Positions 21,937-31,816 of a stretch of DNA of 64,000 nucleotides are shown here, in pieces. The notes below the pieces were generated by a model that did not search any database, was not told the DNA's origin, and saw only the letters and a list, made by a program, of their open reading frames with translations. Both the position numbers and the translations under genes were made by a program. The stretch is taken from assembly GCF_033954835.1 (NCBI RefSeq), contig NZ_CP121471.1, positions 4,396,501 through 4,460,500 on the forward strand, given 5' to 3'. The stretch comes from Thiorhodovibrio frisius. Lineage in GTDB: Bacteria; Pseudomonadota; Gammaproteobacteria; Chromatiales; Chromatiaceae. The first letter of the stretch is position 1, and each line of letters starts with the position of its first letter.

Positions 21937-23124
21937 ATGAACGAACGCCTGCCCGACCCGCGACTCGCAGCCGATGACGGCGGCAGTGAACAGCCCTTCA
22001 TCGACCACCTGATCGAATTGCGCGACCGCCTGCTGCGCATGGTCGTGGCTATTGTGATCGTTTTCCTCGGGCTCTTCCCCTTCGCCAACACACTTTATAC
22101 CTGGATCGCCGCGCCGATCCGCGCCCAGTTGCCAGAAGGCGCGACCATGATCGCCACCCAGGTGGCCTCGCCCTTTCTGACTCCCTTCAAGCTTGCGCTG
22201 GTGGTGGCGGTGTTCATCGCCATGCCCTACATCCTCTACCAGCTCTGGGCCTTTATCGCGCCCGGGCTCTACCGGCACGAAAAGCGCCTGGCGGTGCCGC
22301 TTTTGGCCTCGAGCATCGTCCTGTTCTACCTGGGCATGGTGTTCGCTTACTTTGTGGTTTTTCCGCTGGTCTTCGGCTTCTTCACCTCGGTCACGCCCGA
22401 GGGCGTACAGCAAATGCCGGACATCGCCTTTTACCTGGAATTCATTCTCAAGCTGTTTTTTGCCTTTGGCATCGCCTTTGAGATTCCCATCGCCACCATT
22501 CTGCTGGTGGCCGCCGGCATCACCACACCGGCAGCGCTGGAAAACAAGCGCCCCTATGTGATTGTTGGTGTTTTCATTGCCGGCATGCTGCTCACGCCGC
22601 CAGATGTCATTTCCCAAACCCTGCTGGCCATACCCATGTGGCTGCTCTATGAGCTTGGCATTCTGTTCTCGCGCTTCTTTCAGAAAGATGCCGGAGCACG
22701 CGCGCAAAGCGACGATGACTCCCCCGGCGACGATGACCCGCCAACCGGGTCGCACCGCCCGAAATCCCCAAAGCCCCCCGCAGGGCCGGGTGCGGCTGAG
22801 ATCGCGGTTGGTCATGAAATTGATAGCAGCGATATCAACGACCCTGAGCGCTTCCGGCCGCTGACAGATGATGAAATGGAAGCCGAACTCGATGCCATTG
22901 AGGCCGAGGATCTGCACCCACATCAAAGCGGCGCAAGAGTCGACGCAAGCGGTTCCAGCGCGATGCCCACCGCAGCCACCGACACCCTGCTTTACCAAGC
23001 CAACCAACACCGCGCTGAAGGCAACCTAAACGCCGCCCGTCATCTGCTCTATCGCGTCCTCGAAGACGGCACTGCCGACCAGCGCCGCGTCGCCCGCAAC
23101 ATCCTCAGCGACCTCGACAGCTAA
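21937..23124 (+). CDS. tatC: Twin-arginine translocase subunit TatC with long C-terminal extension
   Basis: Six-helix core of the Tat translocase. Residues 18-248 are a normal Tat[13 protein letters not shown] (N-terminal signal-binding motif), the second periplasmic/helix regions with [11 protein letters not shown], and [32 protein letters not shown]. Usual TatC proteins end about here (250-260 residues). This one continues for about 145 residues: an acidic, Pro-rich linker (251-340), then a helical segment (about 346-395) with [20 protein letters not shown] and [21 protein letters not shown], which resembles the C-terminal TPR-like domain of FimV. The tail would be cytoplasmic. The frame is continuous with no sign of a stop, so the fusion appears real. 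Confidence 0.93.
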   Translation: MNERLPDPRLAADDGGSEQPFIDHLIELRDRLLRMVVAIVIVFLGLFPFANTLYTWIAAPIRAQLPEGATMIATQVASPFLTPFKLALVVAVFIAMPYILYQLWAFIAPGLYRHEKRLAVPLLASSIVLFYLGMVFAYFVVFPLVFGFFTSVTPEGVQQMPDIAFYLEFILKLFFAFGIAFEIPIATILLVAAGITTPAALENKRPYVIVGVFIAGMLLTPPDVISQTLLAIPMWLLYELGILFSRFFQKDAGARAQSDDDSPGDDDPPTGSHRPKSPKPPAGPGAAEIAVGHEIDSSDINDPERFRPLTDDEMEAELDAIEAEDLHPHQSGARVDASGSSAMPTAATDTLLYQANQHRAEGNLNAARHLLYRVLEDGTADQRRVARNILSDLDS

Positions 23125-23596
23125 GCCCCTCGCGCTCGGCGCATCGCGCCTGCCCGCAAAACCGCCCCGCCCCAATGTCCACCCGAGCAACCCTGCTTGG
23201 CGGGAGCGAGGGCGCAAAGCATCAACGCTTTATCCGCCATCCCCAATCGACTGGGCAGAATAACCATCGCTGCCCGGGCAGCCCCGGCGACACAGGAACA
23301 GCACAGTTTTTTTTGTCCGTGACGGGCCATTTTTCTGTCTTTCTGTGATCGATCTCCGCTGCCAGCTTGCAGCATCGCCGAGACAAGAAACCGGCATCTC
23401 AGGTGCACCAATGGCTAGCGATGCCCAGCCGCCGCGAACAGCGCAGCCCCTAGACCCTTCAAAAGGCAAGCATTCACGTCTCAGGTCGAGCGAAAATCCG
23501 CCAAGTTTTACCAACCAAAGCACAGCGCCTCGCATTACTCAGCCGCAACAAGCCACTATCGCCAGAATTCGCATTGTTATCGATGAAAAAAAACCC
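23125..23596. other. Intergenic region downstream of tatC
   Basis: About 470 bp before the promoter of the XRE gene. Several short open frames exist on both strands but none has a recognisable domain or ribosome-binding site. Composition is less GC-rich toward the right end. Confidence 0.5.
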
Positions 23597-23624
23597 TTGA
23601 CCTTCAGAGCCTCAGGTGTACGAT
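23597..23624 (+). promoter_or_regulatory. Promoter of the first XRE regulator gene
   Basis: TTGACC (23597-23602) and TACGAT (23619-23624) are spaced by 16 bases. The predicted start point near 23631 lies directly before the large palindrome. Confidence 0.5.
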
Positions 23625-23633
23625 AGCCCCCAC

Positions 23634-23666
23634 GGACATTTGTAGGGAATTTCCCTACAAACGTCC
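23634..23666. promoter_or_regulatory. 33-bp near-perfect palindrome, probable operator
   Basis: Centred on 23650: arms TTTGTAGGGAA and TTCCCTACAAA flank a single central base, and outside them GGAC pairs with GTCC after one mismatch (23638/23662). It lies between the predicted transcription start and the XRE gene 38 bp downstream, a position suited to autorepression by that protein. No T-tract follows, so a terminator is unlikely. Confidence 0.65.
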
Positions 23667-23703
23667 ACTGAAACAATTTTTTCACCTCAATGCGAGAGAT
23701 ACT

Positions 23704-24084
23704 ATGGACGAAGAAAGCATTAACCTCACAAAAATGATCGGCCAACGCCTGCGCGCCGCCCGCAACGCTCATGGCTACAGCCTGGCTGAGCTGGCCGCTC
23801 GGACCAACTCCCTGTCCAAATCCCGTATTAGCAACTATGAGCAGGGCATCCGCCGGATGGGCTTGGAAGAGGCATCCGAGTTGTCCAACGCTCTCGACGG
23901 CCTGACGCCAACCTATCTGCTATGCCTGGATGACAAATCCCCGCTGAGCAAGACCGAGTGGAAAATGATCGACGCCTTCCGCAACAGCGACGAACGCGGC
24001 AAGGACACCATCCTGCGCGTCTGTGAAGTGCAGCGGGAGTACTCGGTACCTGCCATGCGCAGTCGCCTAGAAATGGCTGATTAG
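23704..24084 (+). CDS. XRE-family HTH transcriptional regulator (paralogue 1)
   Basis: Small DNA-binding protein of 126 residues. A Cro/C1-type helix-turn-helix spans about 12-66 (MIGQRLRAARNAHGYSLAEL, then SKSRISNYEQGIRRMG). The C-terminal half begins YLLCLDDKSPLS and is helical; it may dimerise. It is clearly paralogous to the gene at 62605-62946: the string SKSRISNYEQGIRRMG is identical and YLLCLDD is shared. The last codons run into a 15-bp tandem repeat. Autoregulation through the palindrome upstream is likely but unproven; target genes are unknown. Confidence 0.85.
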   Translation: MDEESINLTKMIGQRLRAARNAHGYSLAELAARTNSLSKSRISNYEQGIRRMGLEEASELSNALDGLTPTYLLCLDDKSPLSKTEWKMIDAFRNSDERGKDTILRVCEVQREYSVPAMRSRLEMAD

Positions 24085-24146
24085 GCAATGGCTGATTAGG
24101 CAATGGCTGATTGAGCAATGGCTAATTGAGCAATCGTTGGTTCAGC
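24072..24146 (+). repeat. Five tandem 15-bp units
   Basis: Units of AATGGCTGATTAGGC start at 24072, 24087, 24102, 24117 and 24132. The first two are identical, the third and fourth differ at two or three bases, the fifth is degenerate. The first unit includes the stop codon of the XRE gene, so slippage could add or remove units without altering the protein. Confidence 0.85.
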
Positions 24147-24167
24147 TAAAGCAGCGCGCTGACCAAA

Positions 24168-24195
24168 CCACCGGCGAGTTGGGACTCGCCGGTGG
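24168..24195 (+). terminator. Strong hairpin behind the XRE gene
   Basis: CCACCGGCGAGT and ACTCGCCGGTGG form a perfect 12-bp stem with a TGGG loop. A short T-run (TTTTT) appears only about 15 bases after the stem, so it may act as a terminator or as an mRNA-stabilising hairpin. Confidence 0.6.
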
Positions 24196-24380
24196 CGCCC
24201 GCAACATCTCTTTTTGACGCCGGCGCACCTTTCCCATTAGAGTTCACCCGCCCGGTTGCCTGCGATGCCAGGCTAGCAAGTCTCTCGCTAATCAGGGCGT
24301 TCCCACCTCTAACTGGTATCCGGCGCCAAACAGCCGTCCAGACTTCAACTCACCAAGCCAACAGAATCCTCGCCGTCACC

Positions 24381-25796
24381 ATGCACCAACCTGCCCGGCA
24401 GCGGTCTCCGCATTTCGCGGCACTGCTTCTTGCGATGTTCACTGCGGTGCTGGCCCTGCTCCCGTCAGGCTGCGCCAACCAAGACACCCAGCCCGAGTTT
24501 GCCACCACCCATGACTTTGCGGTGCCGGCCAGTCTGAAGCCAAATGTCGAATTTTGGCGCAAGGTGTACGCCGAATGGAGCCGATCTCAGGTGGTTGTGC
24601 ACGACGACCGTTATCTGGACCTCATCTACCAAATCGCCGATCTTCCCGGCCCCGTGAAGGCGTCCTATACGCCGCAACAGCGGGATTTTGTCGACCGACT
24701 GAAACTGAGTTGGAGCGAACGGCTGCAGCGACTGTCTCGCAAGCTCGCGAGCAATGCCCCACTAACCAACGAGGAACGCGCGCTTAAAGACAAAATCACC
24801 GCCGCTGGCGGCGCTGCGGCCCTGATCAACCCAGCCGAGCGCGTGCGCACCCAGCGCGGCTTGCGCGAACGTTTCCGGCGCGGAATCGATATCAGCGGGC
24901 GCTATGATCAAGAGTTCCGGGAGATCTTCCGTCGCCATGGGGTCCCCGAGGACCTCGCCTATCTGCCTCACGTAGAGTCCTCCTTCCAACTCAACGCCCG
25001 CTCAAGCGCAGGCGCGACCGGCATGTGGCAGTTCATCCGCTCCACCGGGCGGCATTACATGACAGTGAACAGCCAGATCGACGAGCGCCTCGATCCCTTC
25101 ATCGCCGCCGACGCCGCCGCACGCTATCTGGCGGAGGCACACCGAGAACTCGGCAGTTGGCCGCTGGCAATTACCTCATACAACCACGGGGTCGGCGGCA
25201 TGAGCAATGCCCGGGCGCTGCATGGCAACGACATCGGCAGCATCGTAAAATCCTATCGTGGGCGCTACTTTGGTTTTGCCTCGCGCAATTTTTATGCGGA
25301 ATTCATCGCCGCGCGACATGTCGCCATGAACGCCAACAACTATTTTCCCGGCAACATCCATTATGAGCCCCCGATTGCGCACAAGCGTGAGCGCCTAGCG
25401 CGCAGCCTGACAATAAACCAAATCGCACGCGAGTATCGGGTGCCTGCCTATGAACTCATCCGCGCCAACCCCGCCTGGCTCGATCCCATCCGCGACGGCC
25501 GCGCGCCCGTTCCAGCCGGCAGCGCAATCTGGCTGCCAACAGATCAACAGTCGTCTCGGCCCAAGAAGCAACCTGCTCCTGACAGGCCGCTGTTCGGAGC
25601 ACGCCAGATCAACGGCTCCTCCCCCGAGGCCGCACCACAAGCACTTAGCATGCAAAAGCCAATTCATCCCAAGGCGTGGCGCCGCGCCATGAGGCTTGCC
25701 GTGAATCACATGGATTCATTTTCCGGCATAGCCGGGACCATGCGCATTAACCATTCACCCCTTCCATTCATGCCGCGTCCTGGCGCGGAGGCCTGA
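24381..25796 (+). CDS. Membrane-bound lytic murein transglycosylase (MltD-like) with LysM
   Basis: Lytic transglycosylase cleaving peptidoglycan glycan strands. The ATG at 24381 is chosen because it opens a signal peptide ([20 protein letters not shown]) with a cysteine suited, though not ideal, for lipoprotein processing. The 471-residue protein has an SLT domain around residues 170-300, with catalytic Glu in [21 protein letters not shown] and the [11 protein letters not shown] motif, then a LysM-like segment ([20 protein letters not shown]) near 340-390. The last 30 residues include a copy of the dispersed repeat (SGIAGTMR) and are probably not part of the ancestral protein. The stop overlaps the dcd start. 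Confidence 0.88.
   Translation: MHQPARQRSPHFAALLLAMFTAVLALLPSGCANQDTQPEFATTHDFAVPASLKPNVEFWRKVYAEWSRSQVVVHDDRYLDLIYQIADLPGPVKASYTPQQRDFVDRLKLSWSERLQRLSRKLASNAPLTNEERALKDKITAAGGAAALINPAERVRTQRGLRERFRRGIDISGRYDQEFREIFRRHGVPEDLAYLPHVESSFQLNARSSAGATGMWQFIRSTGRHYMTVNSQIDERLDPFIAADAAARYLAEAHRELGSWPLAITSYNHGVGGMSNARALHGNDIGSIVKSYRGRYFGFASRNFYAEFIAARHVAMNANNYFPGNIHYEPPIAHKRERLARSLTINQIAREYRVPAYELIRANPAWLDPIRDGRAPVPAGSAIWLPTDQQSSRPKKQPAPDRPLFGARQINGSSPEAAPQALSMQKPIHPKAWRRAMRLAVNHMDSFSGIAGTMRINHSPLPFMPRPGAEA
25717..25750 (+). repeat. Short dispersed repeat, copy B, inside a coding 3' end
   Basis: TTTTCCGGCATAGCCGGG followed by ACCATGCGCATTAA resembles the window-wide repeat, including the ATTNTCCGG left flank. 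It lies in frame within the C-terminal tail of the lytic transglycosylase. Confidence 0.6.
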
Positions 25797-26365
25797 TGTC
25801 GATTAAGTCCGACAACTGGATTCGCCTCATGGCGACCGAGACCGGCATGATCGAGCCTTTCGAGCCGACCCAGGTGCGCGAAACGCCCCAAGGCGAGCGC
25901 GTCATCTCCTACGGCACCTCAAGCTACGGCTACGATATCCGCTGCGCCGATGAGTTCAAGATTTTCACCAACATCAACTCGGCCATCGTCGACCCAAAAA
26001 ACTTTGATGCCTCGAGCTTTGTCGATTTGCGCGCCGATGTCTGCATGATTCCGCCCAATTCTTTCGCACTGGCGCGCACCGTGGAGTACTTTCGCATCCC
26101 GCGCAATGTCCTGACGCTGTGCCTGGGCAAAAGCACCTATGCGCGCTGCGGCATCATCGTGAATGTGACGCCGCTCGAGCCCGAGTGGGAAGGCCATGTC
26201 ACCCTTGAGTTTTCCAACACCACGCCGCTGCCCGCAAAAATCTATGCCAACGAGGGTGTCGCGCAGATTCTGTTCTTCGAGTCCGACGAGGTTTGCGAAA
26301 GCTCCTACCGCGACCGCAAGGGCAAATATCAGGGGCAGCGTGGCGTGACACTGCCCAAGCCCTAA
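25796..26365 (+). CDS. dcd: dCTP deaminase
   Basis: Trimeric enzyme deaminating dCTP to dUTP for thymidylate synthesis. 189 residues, close to E. coli Dcd (193). Conserved segments are [35 protein letters not shown], the catalytic [11 protein letters not shown] and [18 protein letters not shown] (catalytic Glu), with [10 protein letters not shown] and a C-terminal [14 protein letters not shown] lid. The ATG overlaps the stop of the transglycosylase by one base. Confidence 0.96.
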   Translation: MSIKSDNWIRLMATETGMIEPFEPTQVRETPQGERVISYGTSSYGYDIRCADEFKIFTNINSAIVDPKNFDASSFVDLRADVCMIPPNSFALARTVEYFRIPRNVLTLCLGKSTYARCGIIVNVTPLEPEWEGHVTLEFSNTTPLPAKIYANEGVAQILFFESDEVCESSYRDRKGKYQGQRGVTLPKP

Positions 26366-26375
26366 ATCAGTCGCA

Positions 26376-28124
26376 ATGCGCAAAGCGCCGCGGCAGACAT
26401 CCCCGCGAGAACCCGCACCCGCTTTAGCACTCGAAGCCACACTGCCGGTCGGTCTGGTGCCTTGGCTGCTAGGCGGCCTGATCCTGGCGCTCAGCCTGTG
26501 GCGTTTGGTCGGATTCGATCACCTGCTGGTCTGGCACGACGAGGTCTTTACCCTGATCCGGGTGCTCGGCCGGTCCGCACTCACAGTCAACCAAAGCTTG
26601 TTCAACGCCACCCCGCTGTCACCCGCGGACGCACTGGCCTTGCTGCAAGGCCCAGCCGACACCTGGGCGGCCACGCTGACCGCCCTGATGCGCCACCCCG
26701 AGCATCCGCCGCTGTATTACCTGCTCGCACGCGCGCTGATGGGGCTACCTATCGACCCGGTGACGGCCATGCGCGGCGCATCGGCTGGCTTTGGCGTGCT
26801 GCTGCCGCTTGCCGCTTTCTGGCTGATGCAGGAAGTCTTTGGTTCGAGCCAACCCCAGAATGCCTGGCAGCGACCGGCATCCTGGCCAGCGCCCTGGCTC
26901 ACAGCGCTGCTGGTCGCTGCATCGCCCCTATATCTGCTCTATGCGCAGGAAGGTCGCCAGTACGCGCTCTGGACGCTGCTGGTGGCGGCGGCAAGCGCAG
27001 CTTTCCTGCGCGCCCTGCGCACCCGTGACAACCTGAACTGGGCCAGCTATGCGACGCTGCTCGCACTTGCGCTCTACACCCACCTGCTCTCAGCGCTGCT
27101 GATCCCACTACATGCACTCTATGGGCTGCTTGCGAGCAACTGGAAATTCGGCTCGAAACTGAGCTCACAAATGGACTGGCAACTGGGCTGGCAGCAGGAA
27201 GTACGCCCCCTGGCGCGGCGCTTTGCGCTGGCCGTCGGCGCCGCCATCATGCTGCTCTCCCCCTGGCTGGTGCTGATGATCGTCGCCGCAGATCGGGTCG
27301 ATGACTATACGTCCTGGATGCAGCGCCCCATCCCGCTCGCCGAGATGTTTCTCGCCTGGCGCGACCACCTGACACGGGTGTTCATCGACATTCGCCCCGT
27401 CGGCACCACCGGCGTGGGCGTTCCGCCATGGACCGCGCTAGTCTTGGTGCCGGTTGGCTTGGCTCTGGGACATTATCTGCTCAAGGCGCCGCGACCGGCA
27501 GTCTGGTTCCTACCGTTGCTCGCGCTCGCCTTTATCGGCATGGTGCTCGGGCCGGATTTATTGCTCGGCGGCAGTCGCTCGCAGCACCCACGTTATGCCT
27601 TGCCCGGCTTGCTCGCGCTTGAACTGATGCTGGCCTGGAGCCTCAGCAAGATGCTCACGGGCAACTCGACTGGCTGGCGATGGGCCGGCTGCATGCTACT
27701 GGCCACCCTGCTAACCGCCGGGCTCTGGTCCTTCGCAGCCATTGGCCAAGCCGAGAGCTGGTGGAACAAGAACTTCAGCGCCGGCAATTCTGCTCTCGCC
27801 CACGACATCAATGCCGCCCCTGCCCCGCTGGTGGCAGTCAGCCCAAGCGGCGTCAGCACCGGCGAAATCCTGTCCCTTGCCTATCATCTGGCGCCCCATG
27901 TGCGAATCTGGGGCGAGCCCGAAATCGACTCCCCGCTGACAATTCCCGATGGTTTTACGGGTTACTTCGCCCTGACCCCTTCGGCCAAACTCAGAACCGC
28001 GCTGAAACCGCTTTCCCTGCGACCCGTTCCCGGCCACTGGCAATGGTTCCAGGCGCAACCAGGTACCATGCCCAGCGACATCCGCAACCCAACACCCGAG
28101 CACCCGCGAAGAGCCCCCTCATGA
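26376..28124 (+). CDS. Polytopic GT-C glycosyltransferase-like membrane protein (GT39/ArnT type)
   Basis: A 582-residue integral membrane protein with about ten hydrophobic segments. Features of the GT-C fold using polyprenyl-linked sugars are the acidic loop motif WHDE at 53-56 after the first helix and HPPLYYLLARALM near residues 110-122. The C-terminal 120 residues are soluble and probably periplasmic. The stop overlaps the start of the GH17-GT2 gene (ATGA), indicating translational coupling and a shared role in an envelope or exported polysaccharide. The sugar donor and acceptor cannot be deduced. Confidence 0.75.
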   Translation: MRKAPRQTSPREPAPALALEATLPVGLVPWLLGGLILALSLWRLVGFDHLLVWHDEVFTLIRVLGRSALTVNQSLFNATPLSPADALALLQGPADTWAATLTALMRHPEHPPLYYLLARALMGLPIDPVTAMRGASAGFGVLLPLAAFWLMQEVFGSSQPQNAWQRPASWPAPWLTALLVAASPLYLLYAQEGRQYALWTLLVAAASAAFLRALRTRDNLNWASYATLLALALYTHLLSALLIPLHALYGLLASNWKFGSKLSSQMDWQLGWQQEVRPLARRFALAVGAAIMLLSPWLVLMIVAADRVDDYTSWMQRPIPLAEMFLAWRDHLTRVFIDIRPVGTTGVGVPPWTALVLVPVGLALGHYLLKAPRPAVWFLPLLALAFIGMVLGPDLLLGGSRSQHPRYALPGLLALELMLAWSLSKMLTGNSTGWRWAGCMLLATLLTAGLWSFAAIGQAESWWNKNFSAGNSALAHDINAAPAPLVAVSPSGVSTGEILSLAYHLAPHVRIWGEPEIDSPLTIPDGFTGYFALTPSAKLRTALKPLSLRPVPGHWQWFQAQPGTMPSDIRNPTPEHPRRAPS

Positions 28125-30796
28125 GACGCGTCCTGACCCTGTTAATTCCTATGCTGATGGCACTGCTGACCATCACCATCTGGGGTTTGTTGAATCAACC
28201 CTCCGAAGAGCCACCCTGGCCGACGCGCATTCAAGGCTTTTCCTTCTCGCCGATTCGTGCCGATCAGGACCCGATGGAGAAGATTTTTCCAACAATAGAA
28301 CAGATCGAAAGCGACATGGCGCTGCTCGAAGGCCGCGCCCATGCGCTGCGCACCTATAGCGTCGAGGAAACGCTCGGTGAGATTCCAGGCCTGGCCAGCA
28401 ATCACCGCTTCAATGTCACCCTGGGGGCCTGGATTGGCCCTTTTCCGAACGCCAACGAGCGCGAACTCGAGCGCCTGATCAGCATACTGCGCGAGGGCCA
28501 TCGCAGCGTCGTGCGGGTGATGGTCGGCAACGAGAGCATTCTGCGCGGCGATGTGCCGGTGGAGGATCTCGTCGAGCACATCGAGCGCGTGCGCGAAGTC
28601 ACCAACCTTCCAGTCAGCACCGCCGAGCCCTGGCACGTCTGGCTGAAACACCCGGAACTGGTCGAACATGTGGACTTTATCGCCATCCACCTGTTGCCCT
28701 ACTGGGAGGGCCTGCCGATCGATCACGCGATCAGCTTTGCCTTCAATCGCTTCGATGAGGTACAGGCCGCCTATCCGGACAAACCCGTGATTATTGGCGA
28801 GGTTGGTTGGCCCAGCAACGGCCGGCGCAATCGCGGTGCCGAGGCATCGCAGGCCAACCAGACGCGCTTTTTGCGGCGTTTCCTCGCCGAGGCCGAGAAG
28901 GGCGGATACATCTATTATGTACTCGAAGCCTTCGACCAACCCTGGAAAGCCAAGCTCGAAGGTGGGGTCGGCACCTACTGGGGCGTCTACAACGCTGAAC
29001 GCGAACCCAAATTCAACTTCACCCAACCGGTTGTGCGCATTCCGCAATGGCAGGAGCTGGCCGCGCTCTCGGTCGGCATGGCCGTATTGTTGCTGCTTTT
29101 GCTGTATCGCGACAGCGCGTCTCTGTCTTCATCGGGCAAGGGCTTCCTGGCGCTGATCACCTATGCGATCTCAACGGCGGCCGTGTGGATTATCTACGAC
29201 TACACCCGCCAGTACATGACCCCAGCGACTGCTGCGGTCGGCGCGCTACTGCTGATCGGCGGCATCGGCGTCATTGTGTTGCTGGTGGCAGAGGCGCACG
29301 AATGGGCCGAGGCGCTCTGGCTCAAGCAGTGGCGCCGGCCTTTTCCCCGCCATATCAAGTCCGACCAGGATATGCCTTTCGTCTCCATTCATGTGCCGGC
29401 CTACAACGAGCCGCCGGCACTCTTGATTGAAACCCTGGATGCCCTGGCGGCGCTGGATTACCCGCACTTTGAGGTGCTGGTGATCGACAACAACACCAAA
29501 GATCCTGATGTCTGGCAGCCCGTATGTGCCCATTGCGCGTGTTTGGGCGAGCGCTTTCGCTTCTTCCATGTCGATCCGCTGGCGGGCTTCAAGGCGGGGG
29601 CGCTCAATTTCGCCCTGCGCGAAACCCATCCCGAGGTCGACGTGGTGGCCGTGATCGACGCCGACTATGTGGTGCAGCCCAACTGGCTGCGCGATCTGGT
29701 CCCGGCCTTTGACGACCCGGACGTTGGCATCGTGCAGGCGCCACAGGATTATCGCGATGGCGATCAGAACGCCTTCAAGGCCATGTGCCACGCTGAATAC
29801 CGCGGCTTTTTCCATATCGGCATGGTCACGCGCAACGAGCGCAACGCCATTATTCAGCATGGCACCATGACCATGATCCGGCGCAAAACCCTGGTTGCTG
29901 CCCATGGCTGGGCCGAGTGGTGCATTACCGAGGATGCCGAACTTGGCCTGCGGCTGTTCGAGCAGGGTTACAAGGCGCTGTATATTCCCTGTACCTATGG
30001 GCGCGGACTGATTCCAGACAGCTTTGCCGATTTTCGCAAGCAGCGCTTTCGCTGGGCCTATGGCGCAGTGCGCATTCTTGCCCACCACTGGCGCGAACTC
30101 TTCGGCTGGCGTCGCACCGCACTCTGCGCCGGACAGCGCTATCACTTTATCGCCGGCTGGCTGCCCTGGTTCGCGGATAGCTTCAATCTGCTGTTTAACT
30201 TCGCCGCGCTCGGCTGGACACTGGCGATGATCTATTACCCGGACCAGGTCACCCCGCCCTATATGACAGTCGCCCTGATCCCGCTGGTGCTCTTTAGCTT
30301 CAAGGTACTAAAAAGCCTCTTCCTGTACCGCCGTCGCGTGTCGGCCACCTGGCGCCAGAGCCTGGCCGCAGGTCTGGCCGGACTGGCGCTGTCCCACACC
30401 ATTGCCCGCGCAATTGTGGCGGGCATGACCTCGGGGAAATTGCCCTTTCTGCGCACCCCCAAGCTGGCACACTCGCCGGCACTGATTCGCGCACTGCTCG
30501 ATGCGCGAGAAGAAGCTTTGTTCGCGCTCGCCCTGTGCCTAGGCGCCCATGGCGTCATACAGCGCGAGGACGCCTACATGCTGGACGTGAAAGTGTGGAT
30601 CAGCGTGCTGCTGGTGCAGGCCATTCCCTATCTGGCGGCGGTAGTGGTGTCTCTGATCAGCGCCTGGAACCGGCTGCCGGCGGGCATGATCGGCACCATG
30701 GCGGAAATCGACGACCCGCTTACGAAGACCGAACCGCCCCGCCCCGATAAGCCCAAACCAACAGACCGGCACCAGCCAACAGCATCGGCAGGCTGA
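28121..30796 (+). CDS. GH17-GT2 fusion, NdvB-like beta-(1,3)-glucan synthase/transferase
   Basis: 891 residues, started at the ATG at 28121 overlapping the previous stop. An N-terminal membrane anchor (5-23) is followed by a GH17 domain (about 35-300) with acid/base E138 in [10 protein letters not shown] and nucleophile E227 in [11 protein letters not shown], then three transmembrane helices (about 313-395), a GT2 processive glycosyltransferase (about 417-650: [12 protein letters not shown] 513-516, TED 603-605, QRFRW 641-645) and C-terminal helices. This architecture is known from the Pseudomonas NdvB/Glt1 proteins, where GH17 remodels beta-1,3-glucan made by GT2. Its last 77 bp overlap lgt on the other strand. 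Confidence 0.88.
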   Translation: MRRVLTLLIPMLMALLTITIWGLLNQPSEEPPWPTRIQGFSFSPIRADQDPMEKIFPTIEQIESDMALLEGRAHALRTYSVEETLGEIPGLASNHRFNVTLGAWIGPFPNANERELERLISILREGHRSVVRVMVGNESILRGDVPVEDLVEHIERVREVTNLPVSTAEPWHVWLKHPELVEHVDFIAIHLLPYWEGLPIDHAISFAFNRFDEVQAAYPDKPVIIGEVGWPSNGRRNRGAEASQANQTRFLRRFLAEAEKGGYIYYVLEAFDQPWKAKLEGGVGTYWGVYNAEREPKFNFTQPVVRIPQWQELAALSVGMAVLLLLLLYRDSASLSSSGKGFLALITYAISTAAVWIIYDYTRQYMTPATAAVGALLLIGGIGVIVLLVAEAHEWAEALWLKQWRRPFPRHIKSDQDMPFVSIHVPAYNEPPALLIETLDALAALDYPHFEVLVIDNNTKDPDVWQPVCAHCACLGERFRFFHVDPLAGFKAGALNFALRETHPEVDVVAVIDADYVVQPNWLRDLVPAFDDPDVGIVQAPQDYRDGDQNAFKAMCHAEYRGFFHIGMVTRNERNAIIQHGTMTMIRRKTLVAAHGWAEWCITEDAELGLRLFEQGYKALYIPCTYGRGLIPDSFADFRKQRFRWAYGAVRILAHHWRELFGWRRTALCAGQRYHFIAGWLPWFADSFNLLFNFAALGWTLAMIYYPDQVTPPYMTVALIPLVLFSFKVLKSLFLYRRRVSATWRQSLAAGLAGLALSHTIARAIVAGMTSGKLPFLRTPKLAHSPALIRALLDAREEALFALALCLGAHGVIQREDAYMLDVKVWISVLLVQAIPYLAAVVVSLISAWNRLPAGMIGTMAEIDDPLTKTEPPRPDKPKPTDRHQPTASAG

Positions 30797-31574
30797 GCAA
30801 CTGGCCCATGGTCAGCCAGTTAAAGGCCAGGTAGCCGATATGTGCATCCGGCTGGCGCACCCATTCAACAGCAAAACGAAACAGGCCGTACAGCAGCAAA
30901 AACAGCCCGGACACCGCCATGGTCGGGCGCGGACGGCGGGAGAACAGCCACAGCACCACAAAGAGCACTAGCCCTTCAAGCATCGCTTCGTAGAGTTGCG
31001 ACGGATGCAGTGGCAACGACCAGAGCGTCCCCGACGGCAGCCCCTGGCAAGATTCAGGAAAACGCATGCAGGGCAGGCGCATGCCCCAGGGCACATGGGT
31101 GGCGTGCCCCCATAACTCGCCATTGATGAAATTACCGACGCGACCGGCCAAAAGCCCCAGCGGCACCAGCGGCGCGAGAAAATCGCCAACTTCAAAAAAA
31201 CGCAGCTGATACTTGCGCGCAAACAGCCAGATAGCCAGCAATACGCCAATCAGCCCACCATGAAAGGACATCCCGCCCTGCCACACCTTGAGCAGGTTAA
31301 GCGGATTGTCGAGAATCTGCGCCTGGCCATAAAACAGCATGTAGCCCAGACGCCCGCCGGCAATGGTGCCGATAACACCGTAGAAGATGAGATCGTCGAC
31401 CATCTCGGCCGACCAGGGCGAATCCAGACGGGAGCCGTAATGACTGTGCGCCACGCGCCAGCGCCCGAGCATCCAGGCGAGCGCGAAGCCCACCAGGTAC
31501 ATCAGGCCGTACCAGTGAATTTTGAGCGGCCCCAGCGAGAGGGCGATAGGATCAATGGTGGGATAGGTCAACAT
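30720..31574 (-). CDS. lgt: Prolipoprotein diacylglyceryl transferase
   Basis: Inner-membrane enzyme transferring diacylglycerol from phosphatidylglycerol to the lipobox cysteine. The start ATG at 31574 ([23 protein letters not shown]) fits the family; an upstream start six codons earlier is possible. 284 residues with seven hydrophobic segments. Signatures include [21 protein letters not shown] and the Lgt box [17 protein letters not shown] with its essential Arg, Asn and Glu, plus [12 protein letters not shown]. Its 3' end overlaps the GH17-GT2 gene tail to tail. Confidence 0.95.
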   Translation of the reverse strand: MLTYPTIDPIALSLGPLKIHWYGLMYLVGFALAWMLGRWRVAHSHYGSRLDSPWSAEMVDDLIFYGVIGTIAGGRLGYMLFYGQAQILDNPLNLLKVWQGGMSFHGGLIGVLLAIWLFARKYQLRFFEVGDFLAPLVPLGLLAGRVGNFINGELWGHATHVPWGMRLPCMRFPESCQGLPSGTLWSLPLHPSQLYEAMLEGLVLFVVLWLFSRRPRPTMAVSGLFLLLYGLFRFAVEWVRQPDAHIGYLAFNWLTMGQLLSLPMLLAGAGLLVWAYRGGAVRSS

Positions 31575-31816
31575 GGCCCGGGAGTCTAGCACAGCGCAGC
31601 TCTAGCGCCGATGTCAGTCGGATGACAACAATCCTGCCCCTGCGGCACCGAAATCTTGTGATCGCGTGCAAGCTGCGCTAGTCTCCAAGCCATCCGCGAC
31701 ATACTGACCGCTGCGACAGAATGCCCGGTCCGAACAAGCATCACCCCCATGGCGGCGGCATTATTACCATTGCGCTAACCCACATCCACCATTGCGCTGA
31801 CTGACATTTCTACCGC

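Noticed and set aside
24072-24146. Possible CRISPR-like array
   Set aside because: The units are directly adjacent with no spacers and only 15 bp long, so they are simple tandem repeats.
29246-30145. 299-codon open frame antisense to the GT2 domain
   Set aside because: Shadow of a well-supported gene; composition and lack of motifs show that it is not coding.
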